A stretch of DNA of 64,000 bases from Acidobacteria bacterium UBA2990 (GTDB lineage: Bacteria > Acidobacteriota > Vicinamibacteria > Vicinamibacterales > UBA8438): the NCBI GenBank assembly GCA_002347025.1, contig DEAE01000032.1, positions 112,504 to 176,503 of the forward strand. Reading direction: 5' to 3'. Made by a program: the position numbers and the translations under genes. Below the pieces are notes generated by a model. The model was not told the origin of the DNA. It was given only the letters and a program-made list of their open reading frames with translations, and did no database searches. Shown one piece after another: positions 38,130 through 47,398 of this stretch (position 1 is its first letter; each line of letters opens with the position of its first letter).

Positions 38130-38760
38130 ATGTGCTAACTTCCATGTTGGTATCACCTATGCCAACATTCAGTGTTAACGCTCGACTCCAGTCAGACAGG
38201 CGAACATTCAGAACGGTGTCGGTAATCCACTTCCTAATGCCAGGTGCTCGGGCACGTTCCCATTGCCGGCGGCGAAAAACCTGGCGACGGTGCGTGGGGA
38301 GTTGCCAGGCCATGTCGCGTTTGGTTTCAGTCCCAGACCTTGAGTCGAAGTGGGCAAACATCTCGTACTAATTTGGGCGACCGTAAACTAACGGTCTGGA
38401 TCGTAGCACGCCCCTGTCGCGCGCGGTTGCAAGATTTAGTCTGTGTGTGACTCGACTAGTTAGCCGAATTGATTCGATCGACTTGGTCGAGTTGCTACGA
38501 TCGACTTGGTCGAGTTGCTACGATCGGATAGATAATGTTTCGTAGGACTGTCTGGGGGCAAGGCCTTATGAGTGTGTTCTCTGGCGCTTCATTGCATGGT
38601 TGTGTGGAGGGGCTGTCTGGTCGAAGACCGGACAGGGTCTTGAGAGTTTTCGACTTTGGGAGGTTGTGTGAATGGTAGGCGAGCCGCTGCCTGTTTAGAT
38701 GGTATTGCGAGGGTCGTCAGACTAGGCTGGCCAGATCGGGGAGTAACTTTAGGGGGGGAG
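38130..38760. other. Long intergenic region between divergent genes
   Basis: About 630 bases separate the DUF4159 gene from the plus-strand propeller gene. Small frames in both directions (for example 38110-38361 minus) show no conserved protein character. The one clear structure is the direct repeat at 38475-38526. Confidence 0.5.
38475..38526. repeat. Tandem direct repeat, 23-base unit
   Basis: Two exact copies of a 23-base unit lie end to end at 38475-38497 and 38498-38520, and a third copy starts with CGATCG at 38521-38526. The unit begins CGATCGACTTGGTCGAG and contains the imperfect palindromic core TCGACTTGGTCGA, so it could be an operator-like site or a replication slip product. It lies about 235 bases upstream of the propeller gene start at 38761. 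Confidence 0.85.
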
Positions 38761-40044
38761 ATGGCAGTTCGCTCATCGATATCGGAGACACGGGGACACG
38801 CACTAAGTAGTTGGCGGACCGCTTTGCATTGGATCTGCGTTGGGCTGGTTATCTTGTTGGTGGCTAAGGCATCTCCAATAGCCCAGGGCTGGCCTCAATT
38901 TCTGGGTCCTTCGCGTGACGGAAGCTACTCTGGGACACCACTTGCCACAAGTTGGGTTGGAGGTAGCCCCCCCCTATTGTGGTCTCGCACGGTTGGTGCT
39001 GGGTTCGCCGGACCGGCAGTCGTCGGTGACCGCGTGCTCTTGTTCCACCGTGTCGGGGGGCATGAAGTGCTTGAGGCCTTGGCCGCTGAGACAGGTGAGG
39101 TTCTATGGCGGTATGAGTACCTGACGTCTTATCGGGATGACTTTGGCTTCGATGAAGGGCCCCGATCGGTGCCGGTGATAGCGGATGGGCGAGTCTTTAC
39201 GTTTGGTGCACAGGGACAACTACACGCGGTCGATTTGGAAACAGGCCTGGGCATCTGGAATCACGATACTCATGACCGCTATCAAGTCCGGAAAGGATTT
39301 TTTGGAGCAGCTGGAGCCCCTCTTGTCGAACATGGCCGTGTTATTGCGAACGTGGGTGGGAGGAGAGGTGGGATTGTTGCGTTTGATGCAACCACAGGTG
39401 AGGAACTGTGGATTGCGACAACCGATGAGGCCAGCTATTCCTCGCCGGTTGGGGCCACTTTTGGTGGCCGGCGACACGCTCTCGTGTTTACCAGGACCGG
39501 ACTCGTTGGTTTGGACTCCGCCTCTGGAGAGGTGATATTTCAGAAGCGCTGGCGGTCGCGTCTTGGAGCGTCGGTCAATGCAGCAACTCCTCTGGTGGCT
39601 GGGGATCAGGTATTTATTTCTTCCAGCTACGGGACAGGGGCTGCTTTGCTTCGGGTGGATGGGAGGCGGCTTGTCGAGGTGTGGACTGGTGATGACAGTA
39701 TGACCAACCACTATGCGACAGCAGTGATCCACGATGGTGTCTTGTACGGCTACCATGGCCGTCAGGAGTACAGTCCAAGCCTGCGGGCTGTTGATTTTGA
39801 CACAGGGTCGGTTCGCTGGAGCGAGGACCGGTTTGGGGCTGGGACGATCACTCTGGCTGGTGACCGGTTGGTGATACTTCGCGAGACTGGGGAGTTGGTC
39901 ATCGCTGAAGCTTCATCAGAAGGATTCGCTCCTCTTGCGCAGGTGGGCATTCTGTCTGGTGTTGTGCGAGCGTATCCAGCTTTGGCTGACGGCCGGTTGT
40001 ACGCTCGGAGCACTGACAGATTGGTGGCGATTGATCTCAGGTAG
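38761..40044 (+). CDS. Exported PQQ-like beta-propeller protein
   Basis: The ATG at 38761 follows GGGGGGAG; the protein is 427 residues. A signal segment (residues 20-40) is followed by GWPQFLGPSRDGSYSGTPLA and blades with the WxG-type docking motif (ETGEVLWRYEYLTSYRD, ETGLGIWNHDT, TTGEELWIATTDE, DTGSVRWSEDRFG). This is a paralogue of the 35.7-37.0 kb protein in layout, on the opposite strand. No heme motif or clear dehydrogenase active site is visible. The HMA-domain gene follows by 55 bases. Confidence 0.83.
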   Translation: MAVRSSISETRGHALSSWRTALHWICVGLVILLVAKASPIAQGWPQFLGPSRDGSYSGTPLATSWVGGSPPLLWSRTVGAGFAGPAVVGDRVLLFHRVGGHEVLEALAAETGEVLWRYEYLTSYRDDFGFDEGPRSVPVIADGRVFTFGAQGQLHAVDLETGLGIWNHDTHDRYQVRKGFFGAAGAPLVEHGRVIANVGGRRGGIVAFDATTGEELWIATTDEASYSSPVGATFGGRRHALVFTRTGLVGLDSASGEVIFQKRWRSRLGASVNAATPLVAGDQVFISSSYGTGAALLRVDGRRLVEVWTGDDSMTNHYATAVIHDGVLYGYHGRQEYSPSLRAVDFDTGSVRWSEDRFGAGTITLAGDRLVILRETGELVIAEASSEGFAPLAQVGILSGVVRAYPALADGRLYARSTDRLVAIDLR

Positions 40045-40099
40045 GCTGTCGGTGCTTTTCACCGGGAGCGCGAGATGACATTTTCCACGGAGACGTAGA

Positions 40100-40621
40100 A
40101 TGAATCCGATGAGGCGAACCGGATACTTGAGCAGCTTGGTGTTTGGACTGGTTGTGGGAGGCTGGGGAGAGGCTTCAGTGCAGCCCGTTCCTTTGGGGCT
40201 GGTTGAGCTACGCGTTGAGGTTGAGCTGTCGTGTCCTTCATGTGCTCAGGGGCTCGAGCGTAGGTTGGGTCGACTCAACCATGTTGCGCGGGTCGAAATT
40301 CAGGGTGACGAGGGGTGTTTGGTGTTGGTGCCAGAGCTCGGTGAGAATCTAGACCTTGGAGAGGTTCGAGATGTGATACGCAATGCCGGTTTTCAGCCTG
40401 GTGCAACTTGGGTGGCCGTGGTTGGACGGGTTGCGCATGTCGCTGGAGCCCGTGTCTTGACTCTGTCCGGTGACGACATCATGTTGCTCGCAGCTGGCGT
40501 TCAAAGTGACAAGCTAGTTGCTGCGGCCCGAGACCGAGTCGTGAGAGTGACGGGGCAGGTGTTAGAGCCTGAAGGAGGAAACGTGGACGTCTTGCACGTG
40601 GAGGTTTTCGAACTGTTGTAA
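40100..40621 (+). CDS. Exported HMA-like metal-binding domain protein
   Basis: The 173-residue protein has an N-terminal hydrophobic signal (to about residue 25) and then LVELRVEVELSCPSCAQGLERRLGRLN. Its Cys45-Pro-Ser-Cys48 motif and following helix match the heavy-metal-associated (ferredoxin-like) fold that binds Cu(I) or Hg. The second half has two beta-rich stretches that I do not recognise. An extracytoplasmic HMA domain could be a copper carrier or a mercuric-binding MerP-like protein. It converges on the epoxide-hydrolase-like gene with 24 bases between stops. Confidence 0.72.
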   Translation: MNPMRRTGYLSSLVFGLVVGGWGEASVQPVPLGLVELRVEVELSCPSCAQGLERRLGRLNHVARVEIQGDEGCLVLVPELGENLDLGEVRDVIRNAGFQPGATWVAVVGRVAHVAGARVLTLSGDDIMLLAAGVQSDKLVAAARDRVVRVTGQVLEPEGGNVDVLHVEVFELL

Positions 40622-40645
40622 TGCCTGGCCCATTGGGTGCTGGAG

Positions 40646-41545
40646 CTAGCGTGGATGAGAGCCTAGTTGGGCACCGTGAGTTGCTAGCCAGGTCTCGATT
40701 GCTTTGTTGACTTCTCCTGGTGCTTCCTGTTGTGCCCAGTGCGAGACGTTTGGAAGGTAGCACGTAGTTAATTGTGGAACCAATTGGTGGGTCCCGAATG
40801 TTAAATCTACGCCGAGCGCTGTATCCTGTTCGCCCCAAATTAGGAGTGTCGGTATCTCTATCAAGTTGTTCAGCGTGGCACGTGCGTTCCAGAGAAATGT
40901 GACATTAGCTCGGTAGTAATTAACCATGGCTCTCAGGGCTCCAGGAATGAGAGCTTGTTGCCGGTACACGTCGAGTACATCCTTTGAAAAACAGGTCTTG
41001 TCGGCGGCCATATCGACGAAGGCACTGCCGATGGCGCGCGCGGACTGTCGGCCGAGCCAGTATTCCGGTAGCTTGGGTATCTGAAAGGCCAACATATACC
41101 AGGAACGCCTGATTTGTGGCCACGAAAAGATCCGAGAAGCGAAGATCGCTGGATGTGGAGCGTTGATAATTACTAAACCTGAAAGGTGGACACGTTGTTT
41201 AAGTGCGGTCATCCAGGCGATTTCCCCACCCCAATCATGACCTACCAGTAGCACGCTGGTGGTTCCAGCGGCATCGATTAGCCCTTCAACGTCCTCAACC
41301 AGTCGCTCGATGTGATACTTGGAAATTTCGACCGGCCGGCTCGATTGGCCATAGCCACGGAGGTTCGGCGCCCAGGCTCGGTAGCCTAGGCTAGCCAGAA
41401 ATGGTAGTTGATGACGCCAGGAGAAGGAGTTTTCTGGAAAGCCGTGTAGACACAGTGCTAGCTGCTGACCATCGCCACACTCAGTGACCTCAAACCGGAG
41501 ACCACCGGCTTTGATGAAGCGTGTTGTGGTTGGGACGTGTACCAA
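40646..41545 (-). CDS. Alpha/beta hydrolase, epoxide hydrolase-like
   Basis: The 299-residue protein has the oxyanion motif LHGFPENSFSWRHQLPFLA, the nucleophile elbow LLVGHDWGGEIAW with Asp as nucleophile (H-D-W-G-G), a cap domain, and the late His in LPNVSHWAQQEAPGEV. An Asp nucleophile with HGFPE is typical of soluble epoxide hydrolases and related dehalogenases. It would be cytoplasmic. The start at 41545 is a TTG; another start further in is possible. Confidence 0.88.
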   Translation of the reverse strand: MVHVPTTTRFIKAGGLRFEVTECGDGQQLALCLHGFPENSFSWRHQLPFLASLGYRAWAPNLRGYGQSSRPVEISKYHIERLVEDVEGLIDAAGTTSVLLVGHDWGGEIAWMTALKQRVHLSGLVIINAPHPAIFASRIFSWPQIRRSWYMLAFQIPKLPEYWLGRQSARAIGSAFVDMAADKTCFSKDVLDVYRQQALIPGALRAMVNYYRANVTFLWNARATLNNLIEIPTLLIWGEQDTALGVDLTFGTHQLVPQLTTCYLPNVSHWAQQEAPGEVNKAIETWLATHGAQLGSHPR

Positions 41546-41602
41546 TGGAGACCTAAAAAGGACTCAACGATGTTCTGAAGGCATCCGGATAGGGACTGGG
41601 TT

Positions 41603-41640
41603 GGCAGCCCTCTTCGCCAAGGTCGGCGGAGGGGGCTGCC
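41603..41640. terminator. Long hairpin after PQQ dehydrogenase gene
   Basis: GGCAGCCCTCTTCGCC (41603-41618) pairs with GGCGGAGGGGGCTGCC (41625-41640) around the loop AAGGTC: 16 pairs with two G-T. It lies just behind the stop of the minus-strand PQQ dehydrogenase and before the hydrolase gene. No T-run follows on the minus strand, so it may terminate weakly or protect mRNA ends. Confidence 0.6.
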
Positions 41641-41658
41641 GCTCTCTTGTCGGTCAGG

Positions 41659-43611
41659 TTAGGGCACCCGGTAGGCTAGCAAGGTTGCAGACTGCCCGCC
41701 TCCGCTAGTCGCAAGCACGATGAACTGTTGGCCGTTCACCTCGTAGGTCATGGGGGACCCGGTCTGGGGGGCCGTCATGTAGACAGCACCCACTTCGTCT
41801 CCGGTTGCCTTGTCGTAGGCTCGCAACATTGCCCCTGTCTCACCGGTTTCCGTGGTGTAGCTACCAGACTCGCCGGCGATGACAAGATTTTTGGTCACGA
41901 GGATGCCAACTCGTCCAGGCCAGCCAGTTCGGCCGATATCGGCGCCTTCGAGAAGTGGATGGTTTTGGATGTTGTCTGGAGCTTCACCATGAGGAATCTG
42001 CCATGCGATTTCGCCCGTGTTCATGTTGATACCAGTGATGCGTCCCCAAGGTGGTTTGATCATTGGGAACCCGTCGATACTTGTCGAAGCGTCTCGGAAG
42101 CTTATTCCCTCTGGACGGCCTCGAATGAAGTCCATGTCAGACCGTTCTGGATCGTTGACTAATCCGAGGGCACCGATTTGGGTTTTCGTATATACATAGA
42201 AGAAGCCCGTTTCAGGATCGGCAGATGCACCAGGCCAATTGACCCCGCCGGTGGAGTTGGGCAATTGCAGGGTGCCCAGCATGCCTTCGCGGGCGACGGT
42301 GGGTGGGTCGTATAGCCACCCGATCGTATGGTTGTCATAGATGGCTTGGGCCCGCCTCAACAGTTCAGGGGTGTAGTCCACCAACAGTTCTTCTCTGAGA
42401 TCGATTTCATCGACTGCAGGCGGTTTGGTTGGGATAGGTTGTGTCGGGGCATACCACTCGCCAGGAACGTTACCTTGCTGGACAGGCACTTCTGGGATTG
42501 GCCAAACCGGCTCACCTGTTTGGCGGTCGAGTACAAACATGTATGTTTGCTTTGTTGGCTGGATCAAGGCCTTGATGTCTCGGCCATCAACAGTGATGTC
42601 CAGCAACACCGGTCCGGCTGGTAAGTCCCAGTCCCAAATGTCATGGTGCACTGTTTGGTAGTGCCAGACACGCTCGCCGGTGTCTAAATCAACAGCAACC
42701 ACACTCCCGGAATAGAGGTTGTCCCCGGGGCGGTGTCCGCCGTAGTAGTCACCGGTTGGAGCTTCCACGGGGAAGTAAGCCATGTTTAGTTCTGGGTCGA
42801 TAGTCATCTGTGCCCAGACGCCGGTGTTGCCTGTGTAACGCCAGGAGTCGTTCATCCACGTGTCATTCCCAAATTCGTCTCCATTCGGGATCGTGTGGAA
42901 AATCCACTTTCGTTCACCAGTCCTGACGTCGAAACCGCGGACATAGCCTTTAACATTCGTTCGGGACCGTGGCGCACCACCCGGTAGATGGGCGGCTCCC
43001 ACGATGATGGTACTGCCGGCGACGACAGGTGCTGCGTGAAGTCCAATCTCGGAAGTCGGTTCAAGGTCTTGGTCGATGTTCTGTTTGAGATCGATGATGC
43101 CGCCTTCACCAAAAGTTTGAATGCGCGTACCCGTGCGGGCGTGCAATGCGACCATCTGGTAACCTGGAGTCACATACAGGATGACCCCATCCTGTCCGTC
43201 GTCCCAGTAGGTCAGTCCTCGGCCAGACAAACGCCGCGGCGCGGTATCCCCACGTTCGCCTTCGTCAAGGCGGTGCATCCAGAGTAACTCGCCCGTTTCC
43301 GGATCGAGAGCTACTACAGAACGTCTCGATCCGGCTGTTACATAGAGAATGCCGTTTACCATCAATGGAGTGGATTGATAATTGGTCTCTGGTCTGGGTC
43401 CAAGGTTGTCGGTGTTGAACCTCCAGGCGAGCTCCAGGTCATTGAAATTGTCGGCTGTGATCTGATCGAGTGGTGAATAGCGGTCATGCGAGAGGTTCCC
43501 CCCATAGGAAGGCCATTCTCCATTGGCCGTCGAAGGCTCTTGTGCTGTGAGGGAGGCGGTGCTGTTTAGTAGTACGATTGAGAATAAGGTGAAGGTCGAT
43601 AAAAGTCTCAT
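41659..43611 (-). CDS. PQQ-dependent dehydrogenase (quinoprotein glucose dehydrogenase-like)
   Basis: From the ATG at 43611 (GAGGA upstream) the protein has 650 residues with a signal peptide. Blade sequences begin WPSYGGNLSHDRYSPLDQI. Then come AWRFNTDNLGPRPETNYQ, GNDTWMNDSWRYTGNTGVW and VHHDIWDWDLPAGPVLLD, characteristic of the soluble quinoprotein dehydrogenases. PQQ would accept electrons from an alcohol or sugar in the periplasm. There is no CxxCH, so a separate cytochrome c is needed as acceptor. The substrate is open. It resembles the enzyme at 56.5-58.7 kb. Confidence 0.9.
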   Translation of the reverse strand: MRLLSTFTLFSIVLLNSTASLTAQEPSTANGEWPSYGGNLSHDRYSPLDQITADNFNDLELAWRFNTDNLGPRPETNYQSTPLMVNGILYVTAGSRRSVVALDPETGELLWMHRLDEGERGDTAPRRLSGRGLTYWDDGQDGVILYVTPGYQMVALHARTGTRIQTFGEGGIIDLKQNIDQDLEPTSEIGLHAAPVVAGSTIIVGAAHLPGGAPRSRTNVKGYVRGFDVRTGERKWIFHTIPNGDEFGNDTWMNDSWRYTGNTGVWAQMTIDPELNMAYFPVEAPTGDYYGGHRPGDNLYSGSVVAVDLDTGERVWHYQTVHHDIWDWDLPAGPVLLDITVDGRDIKALIQPTKQTYMFVLDRQTGEPVWPIPEVPVQQGNVPGEWYAPTQPIPTKPPAVDEIDLREELLVDYTPELLRRAQAIYDNHTIGWLYDPPTVAREGMLGTLQLPNSTGGVNWPGASADPETGFFYVYTKTQIGALGLVNDPERSDMDFIRGRPEGISFRDASTSIDGFPMIKPPWGRITGINMNTGEIAWQIPHGEAPDNIQNHPLLEGADIGRTGWPGRVGILVTKNLVIAGESGSYTTETGETGAMLRAYDKATGDEVGAVYMTAPQTGSPMTYEVNGQQFIVLATSGGGQSATLLAYRVP

Positions 43612-43856
43612 CAAATAGGTCCTCAGCAAGTCAATGCGGTCGGCTAGCTGTTGGTAACGATAGTTAGATCTGCATCATAGCGAAAATTGAGCCGATTCGG
43701 GAGAACCTCTTCGGTGTTGGTGCGAGCTGGGCTTTCAATTTTGGTCTTTGCCGCTATAGTGGTGCGGGCTGTCATTCAGATTAATCGGAGACACTCTCCC
43801 GATGCAGGAAGGTTGAGCAATCGACGATCTAAGGCATTTAGTGGGGTAGTCCATCG

Positions 43857-44706
43857 GTGGCTAGACTCTATGCGATAAGTGATCTACATCTAGGATATCG
43901 TGCCAACCGTGAGGCACTCGTTACCTGACGAGCACGGCCGGACGACTGGTTGATCCTGGCTGGTGATGTTGGCGAGACTTTGGGCCACCTCGAGCTCGGA
44001 TTGCGGGGGGCAGCTGAACGGTTCGCCAAAGTCTTTTGGGTGCCAGGGAACCACGAACTGTGGTGCCATCGGCCGGATGAGCTCCGTGGGGTGGCGAAAT
44101 AGGAGGCTGCGGTCGATCTGTGTCGTCGTTTTGGGGTGTTGACATCAGAGGATCCATACGTGATCTGGCCACATAGACCTCGCTGTGTCATAGCTCCGTT
44201 GTTTGTGCTTTATGACTATAGTTTTCGTCCTGCAACGGTACCGGGCGTCACAAGCTATTACATGGGCGGCTGCCGAGGTAATACGCAGTGCCGACGAGCG
44301 GTTCTTGGTGTCAGACCCATACCCGACCCGCATCGCTTGGTGTGAAGCGCGGATAGTCGAGACCGAACCGCGCCTTGAGGAAGCATCAGCAAGGTGTCCG
44401 ACGGTTTTGATCAATCATTTTCCTTTGAGGTTTGATCTTGTGCGCTTGTCACGGATTCCTCGATTTTCACTTTGGTGTGGGACCAGAAGTAGGGGGGAAT
44501 GGGCAACGCGGTTTCGTGCCAAGGTGGTCGTCTCGGGTCATCTCCACATTCGTACCACCGATTGGATCGATGGAGTCAGGTTTGAGGAAGTATCGCTCGG
44601 TTACCCGAAGCATTGGCGTAGGGAGCGTGGCATAGACGGTCTGCGCGAAGTTTTGCCAGGTCCTCGAATCATGAACCGATCAGAGGCGTCCATCCTGCAC
44701 AGGTGA
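43857..44706 (+). pseudogene. Decayed metallophosphoesterase, PptH-like
   Basis: In one frame from the GTG at 43857 the sequence reads as a calcineurin-type phosphoesterase: ARLYAISDLHLGYRANREAL, DDWLILAGDVGE, VFWVPGNHELWCHRPDEL, LFVLYDYSFRPATVP. It is broken by TGA at 43926-43928 and TAG at 44100-44102. Near 44241-44246 the reading shifts by one base into another frame, which continues ITWAAAEVIRSADERF, SDPYPTRIAWCEARIVE, VLINHFPLR, VVVSGHLHIRTTDWIDG to the stop at 44704-44706. The metal motifs (D-x-H, GD, GNHE, H, GHLH) are all still visible. In actinobacteria the same family (Rv2795c/PptH) lies next to the PPTase and removes phosphopantetheine from carrier proteins. Here an intact PPTase follows 17 bases later. 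Confidence 0.88.
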
Positions 44707-44723
44707 AGTTGTTCTAGCTTGCC

Positions 44724-45485
44724 ATGACGACTGCAGATATAGGTCCGAGACTGAACTTGCCGAACCGCCATGCCCATCTTTGGTGGGTGCGACCGGATGT
44801 GTTTACCGAACCCGAAGAACTTACTCGCTACCGCGAACTTCTGCCTGAGGAGGAGCGGGCAAAGATAGATCGATATCGCTTTTCGCGTGATCGTCACTCT
44901 GGTTTAATCACCCGGGTGTTAGCCAGGGTCACCCTGTCTCGTTACTGTGACGTAGCTCCGAACCGGTGGTGTTTTCGAGCGAATGCCCATGGACGGCCTG
45001 AAATTGCTGGGCCGACGTCGTCGTTGCGTTTCAATTTGTCTCACACCGCTGGACTCATTGTGTGTTTGGTGAGTCGTAGCCGCGCTGTGGGGGTGGACGT
45101 GGAGAACCTGAATCGACATCATCGTTGGTTAGATCTGGCTGAACGGTTTTTCGCACCGGCCGAGTCGGCTGAACTCAAAGCGGTGGCCGGACCAGACCGT
45201 CCGGCCCGATTTCTTGAGTATTGGACCCTGAAAGAGGCATACATCAAAGCACGGGGGCTTGGTCTTGCAATTCCGTTGAACGGGTTTTGGTTTGACGTTT
45301 CAGGCGTCCATCAAGGGGGTCTTCGTGTTCGTTTCAGCGAGACCGTTGATGATGATCCATCGCGGTGGGCGTTCACTTTGGAGCGTTTTGGTGGCAATTA
45401 CCTCATCGCCACAGCTGTGGGGCACCGCCCCAATGAGACGGTTCGAGTCAGTTCCTACGAGGCTATCGGCCCCCTGGTCTCATGA
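44724..45485 (+). CDS. Sfp-type 4'-phosphopantetheinyl transferase
   Basis: The 253-residue protein has the family's three motifs: LRFNLSHTAGLIVCL, then AVGVDVENLNRHHRWLDLA with magnesium ligands Asp125 and Glu127, and FLEYWTLKEAYIKARGLGL with the catalytic Glu/Lys around residues 170-171. It moves phosphopantetheine from CoA onto acyl or peptidyl carrier proteins. The length suits the Sfp/PptT group rather than the short AcpS type, so it can serve polyketide, peptide or fatty acid carriers. It sits right behind the broken PptH-like gene and converges on a PQQ dehydrogenase. Confidence 0.93.
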   Translation: MTTADIGPRLNLPNRHAHLWWVRPDVFTEPEELTRYRELLPEEERAKIDRYRFSRDRHSGLITRVLARVTLSRYCDVAPNRWCFRANAHGRPEIAGPTSSLRFNLSHTAGLIVCLVSRSRAVGVDVENLNRHHRWLDLAERFFAPAESAELKAVAGPDRPARFLEYWTLKEAYIKARGLGLAIPLNGFWFDVSGVHQGGLRVRFSETVDDDPSRWAFTLERFGGNYLIATAVGHRPNETVRVSSYEAIGPLVS

Positions 45486-45539
45486 GCTGTCAAGCAGCGT
45501 GACGACGTCTACGCTTGACCGCTGATTTGTGAACGATTC

Positions 45540-47306
45540 TCATGGCTTGCTGGGTAACGCGAACACGAAAATGTTGTTGCCGGCACTGGGACGGACCTCC
45601 GGAGTCAAACGAGTGAACATTGAGGCGGTGCTGGCGGTCCCGGTACTGACCGCCACATATTGACGACCGTCTGCTGAGTAGCTGATTGGAAAGCCCGTTA
45701 CTGCCGACCCGAGGTTGATCTCCCAGAGGATCTCACCCGTTTCTTGGTCAAGAGCTTTGAAGCGGCCATTTACATCTCCTCCGAAAACAAGGCCGCCTCC
45801 TGTCGTGACCAGTGACATGGTTGCTGTCCGCTGTTCGTGGAGCCAGGTGGTTTCCCCGGTTTCGGCAGAGATCGCGTGAATTGTGCCCACTTGATCGGTA
45901 CCTGGTGCGATTTGATTGCGTACTGCAAGCGCGTAGTGGGAACTGCCCGCTTCGGTCGTAGCTAGCATGCGGGCGCAAGCATTGCGCAGAGGAAAGTACA
46001 TCACGTTCGTTAGCGGACTGTAGGCCCCCGCTTCCCAGTCCTTGCCGCCGTTCCAGGTCGGGCACGCCAGTACCTCTTGACCGAGGGCACTGAAGACCAC
46101 TTCTGCATTTTCAGTTACTGCTCCCGTGGCACCATCGATGTGGCTGATGACATTTTGGGTGACCGTTGGAGTGGCCCACAAAAATTCACCAGTTTCGCGG
46201 TCTAGGGTGTAAACAACGCCAGTTTTTCCTGGAATTCCCGTGATCACCTTCCTCATCATGCCTGGTTCAAGCCTTGGGTTGATCCAGCTCACAGCATCTG
46301 AGCCTGGGGTGACAGCAGTATCGACGAGCAGGCGTTCAAATGGGTGGTCGAGGTCCCAGCTATCGTTGAGATGTTGGTAGTACCAGACGATCTCGCCGGT
46401 GTCTCCATCCAGTGCTAACGTAGAGTTGTGGTAGAGGTGGGTCCTGTCGGCGCCGCCCAGCATGAACTTTGGCGCCGGCGAGGTGACCGACGTACCGACG
46501 TAAACGAGATTCAGGACGGGGTCATAGCTCGGCACCATCCAAGACCCAACGTGGGCCCTGTCTTCGTAAGGTACGTCTCCCCAGGTGTCGTTCCCGGGTT
46601 CGCCAGGACCCGGTATCAACCGTCGTCGCCAGAGTTCATCACCGGTTGTGGCATCGTGGGCGGTGATGACACAAGCGTCCGGCCCTCGAAGGGGTCGGCA
46701 ACTTCGCCCAGAGATGACTTTACCATTAGCAACGATAGGTCCTGACGAATGCCGGGCTGGATTCTCGGTGTAGTCAAAAATTTGTGTCTCCCAGGCCAGC
46801 CGACCGGTAGTTGCATCGAGGGCGAAGATGTAGTCGTCATTGCTAGTGTCGATGACAAATTGACCGTATATCGCGATATTCCGATTGACGCTGATCAAGC
46901 CTCCGAGGTAGTCACCGACGTCGTCAGGAATTGGCCGACGGTACTCCCAGAAAAGGTCGCCGGTGACCGCATCGATTGCCTGGATCGTGTCGTTAGGGTT
47001 CGGCATATACATCACACCGTCGTAGACAAGGGGAGTGCCTTGTTGGCTGCCTGTATTTAGACCCCTTGACCATGCCAACTGTAGGTCATCCACGTTGTTG
47101 CGATCGATCTCGTCTAGCGGGCTATAGCCCCAGCTGTCAAGCGTGCGACGCCACATGAGCCAGTCGGAGGGAGCCGGGTTTTGGAGCATGACGTCTGTCA
47201 CAGGGGTAAAGCTTGGAGAAGCGGATGTTTGGGCCCAAGCAGGAATCGCCGTAGCGCCAATCACGAGCGTTGCAGCGCCGACTAACCGGGTAAATGTTCG
47301 CAGCAT
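45540..47306 (-). CDS. PQQ-dependent dehydrogenase (alcohol dehydrogenase-like)
   Basis: The protein (588 residues from the ATG at 47306) starts MLRTFTRLVGAATLVIGA, a signal peptide, then PSDWLMWRRTLDSWGYSPLDE and AWSRGLNTGSQQGTPLVYDG. These are the methanol/ethanol dehydrogenase-type openings. Later blades include NDTWGDVPYEDRAHVGSWM and WYYQHLNDSWDLDHPFERLL. Two cysteines in SCRPLRGPDAC could form a disulfide, though not the vicinal one of methanol dehydrogenase. No heme motif is seen. Substrate is probably an alcohol. The frame extends nine codons upstream to a GTG at 47333. Confidence 0.89.
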   Translation of the reverse strand: MLRTFTRLVGAATLVIGATAIPAWAQTSASPSFTPVTDVMLQNPAPSDWLMWRRTLDSWGYSPLDEIDRNNVDDLQLAWSRGLNTGSQQGTPLVYDGVMYMPNPNDTIQAIDAVTGDLFWEYRRPIPDDVGDYLGGLISVNRNIAIYGQFVIDTSNDDYIFALDATTGRLAWETQIFDYTENPARHSSGPIVANGKVISGRSCRPLRGPDACVITAHDATTGDELWRRRLIPGPGEPGNDTWGDVPYEDRAHVGSWMVPSYDPVLNLVYVGTSVTSPAPKFMLGGADRTHLYHNSTLALDGDTGEIVWYYQHLNDSWDLDHPFERLLVDTAVTPGSDAVSWINPRLEPGMMRKVITGIPGKTGVVYTLDRETGEFLWATPTVTQNVISHIDGATGAVTENAEVVFSALGQEVLACPTWNGGKDWEAGAYSPLTNVMYFPLRNACARMLATTEAGSSHYALAVRNQIAPGTDQVGTIHAISAETGETTWLHEQRTATMSLVTTGGGLVFGGDVNGRFKALDQETGEILWEINLGSAVTGFPISYSADGRQYVAVSTGTASTASMFTRLTPEVRPSAGNNIFVFALPSKP

Positions 47307-47398
47307 GTCAATTTTCCAGGATTTCTGAGTCACACGGTGTTAATAGTGCATCAATAACCAGGTTTGTGCGTTCGTGTGGTTTACCACGCAACCGCGGT

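Noticed and set aside
38110..38361. Small minus-strand frame of 83 codons upstream of the DUF4159 gene
   Set aside because: No family resemblance, overlapped by an equally weak plus-strand frame, and it overlaps the DUF4159 start.
43926..43928. TGA in the metallophosphoesterase read as selenocysteine
   Set aside because: The same gene also has an in-frame TAG and a frameshift, the position is not conserved, and no GGU-loop hairpin follows. Decay is the simpler reading.
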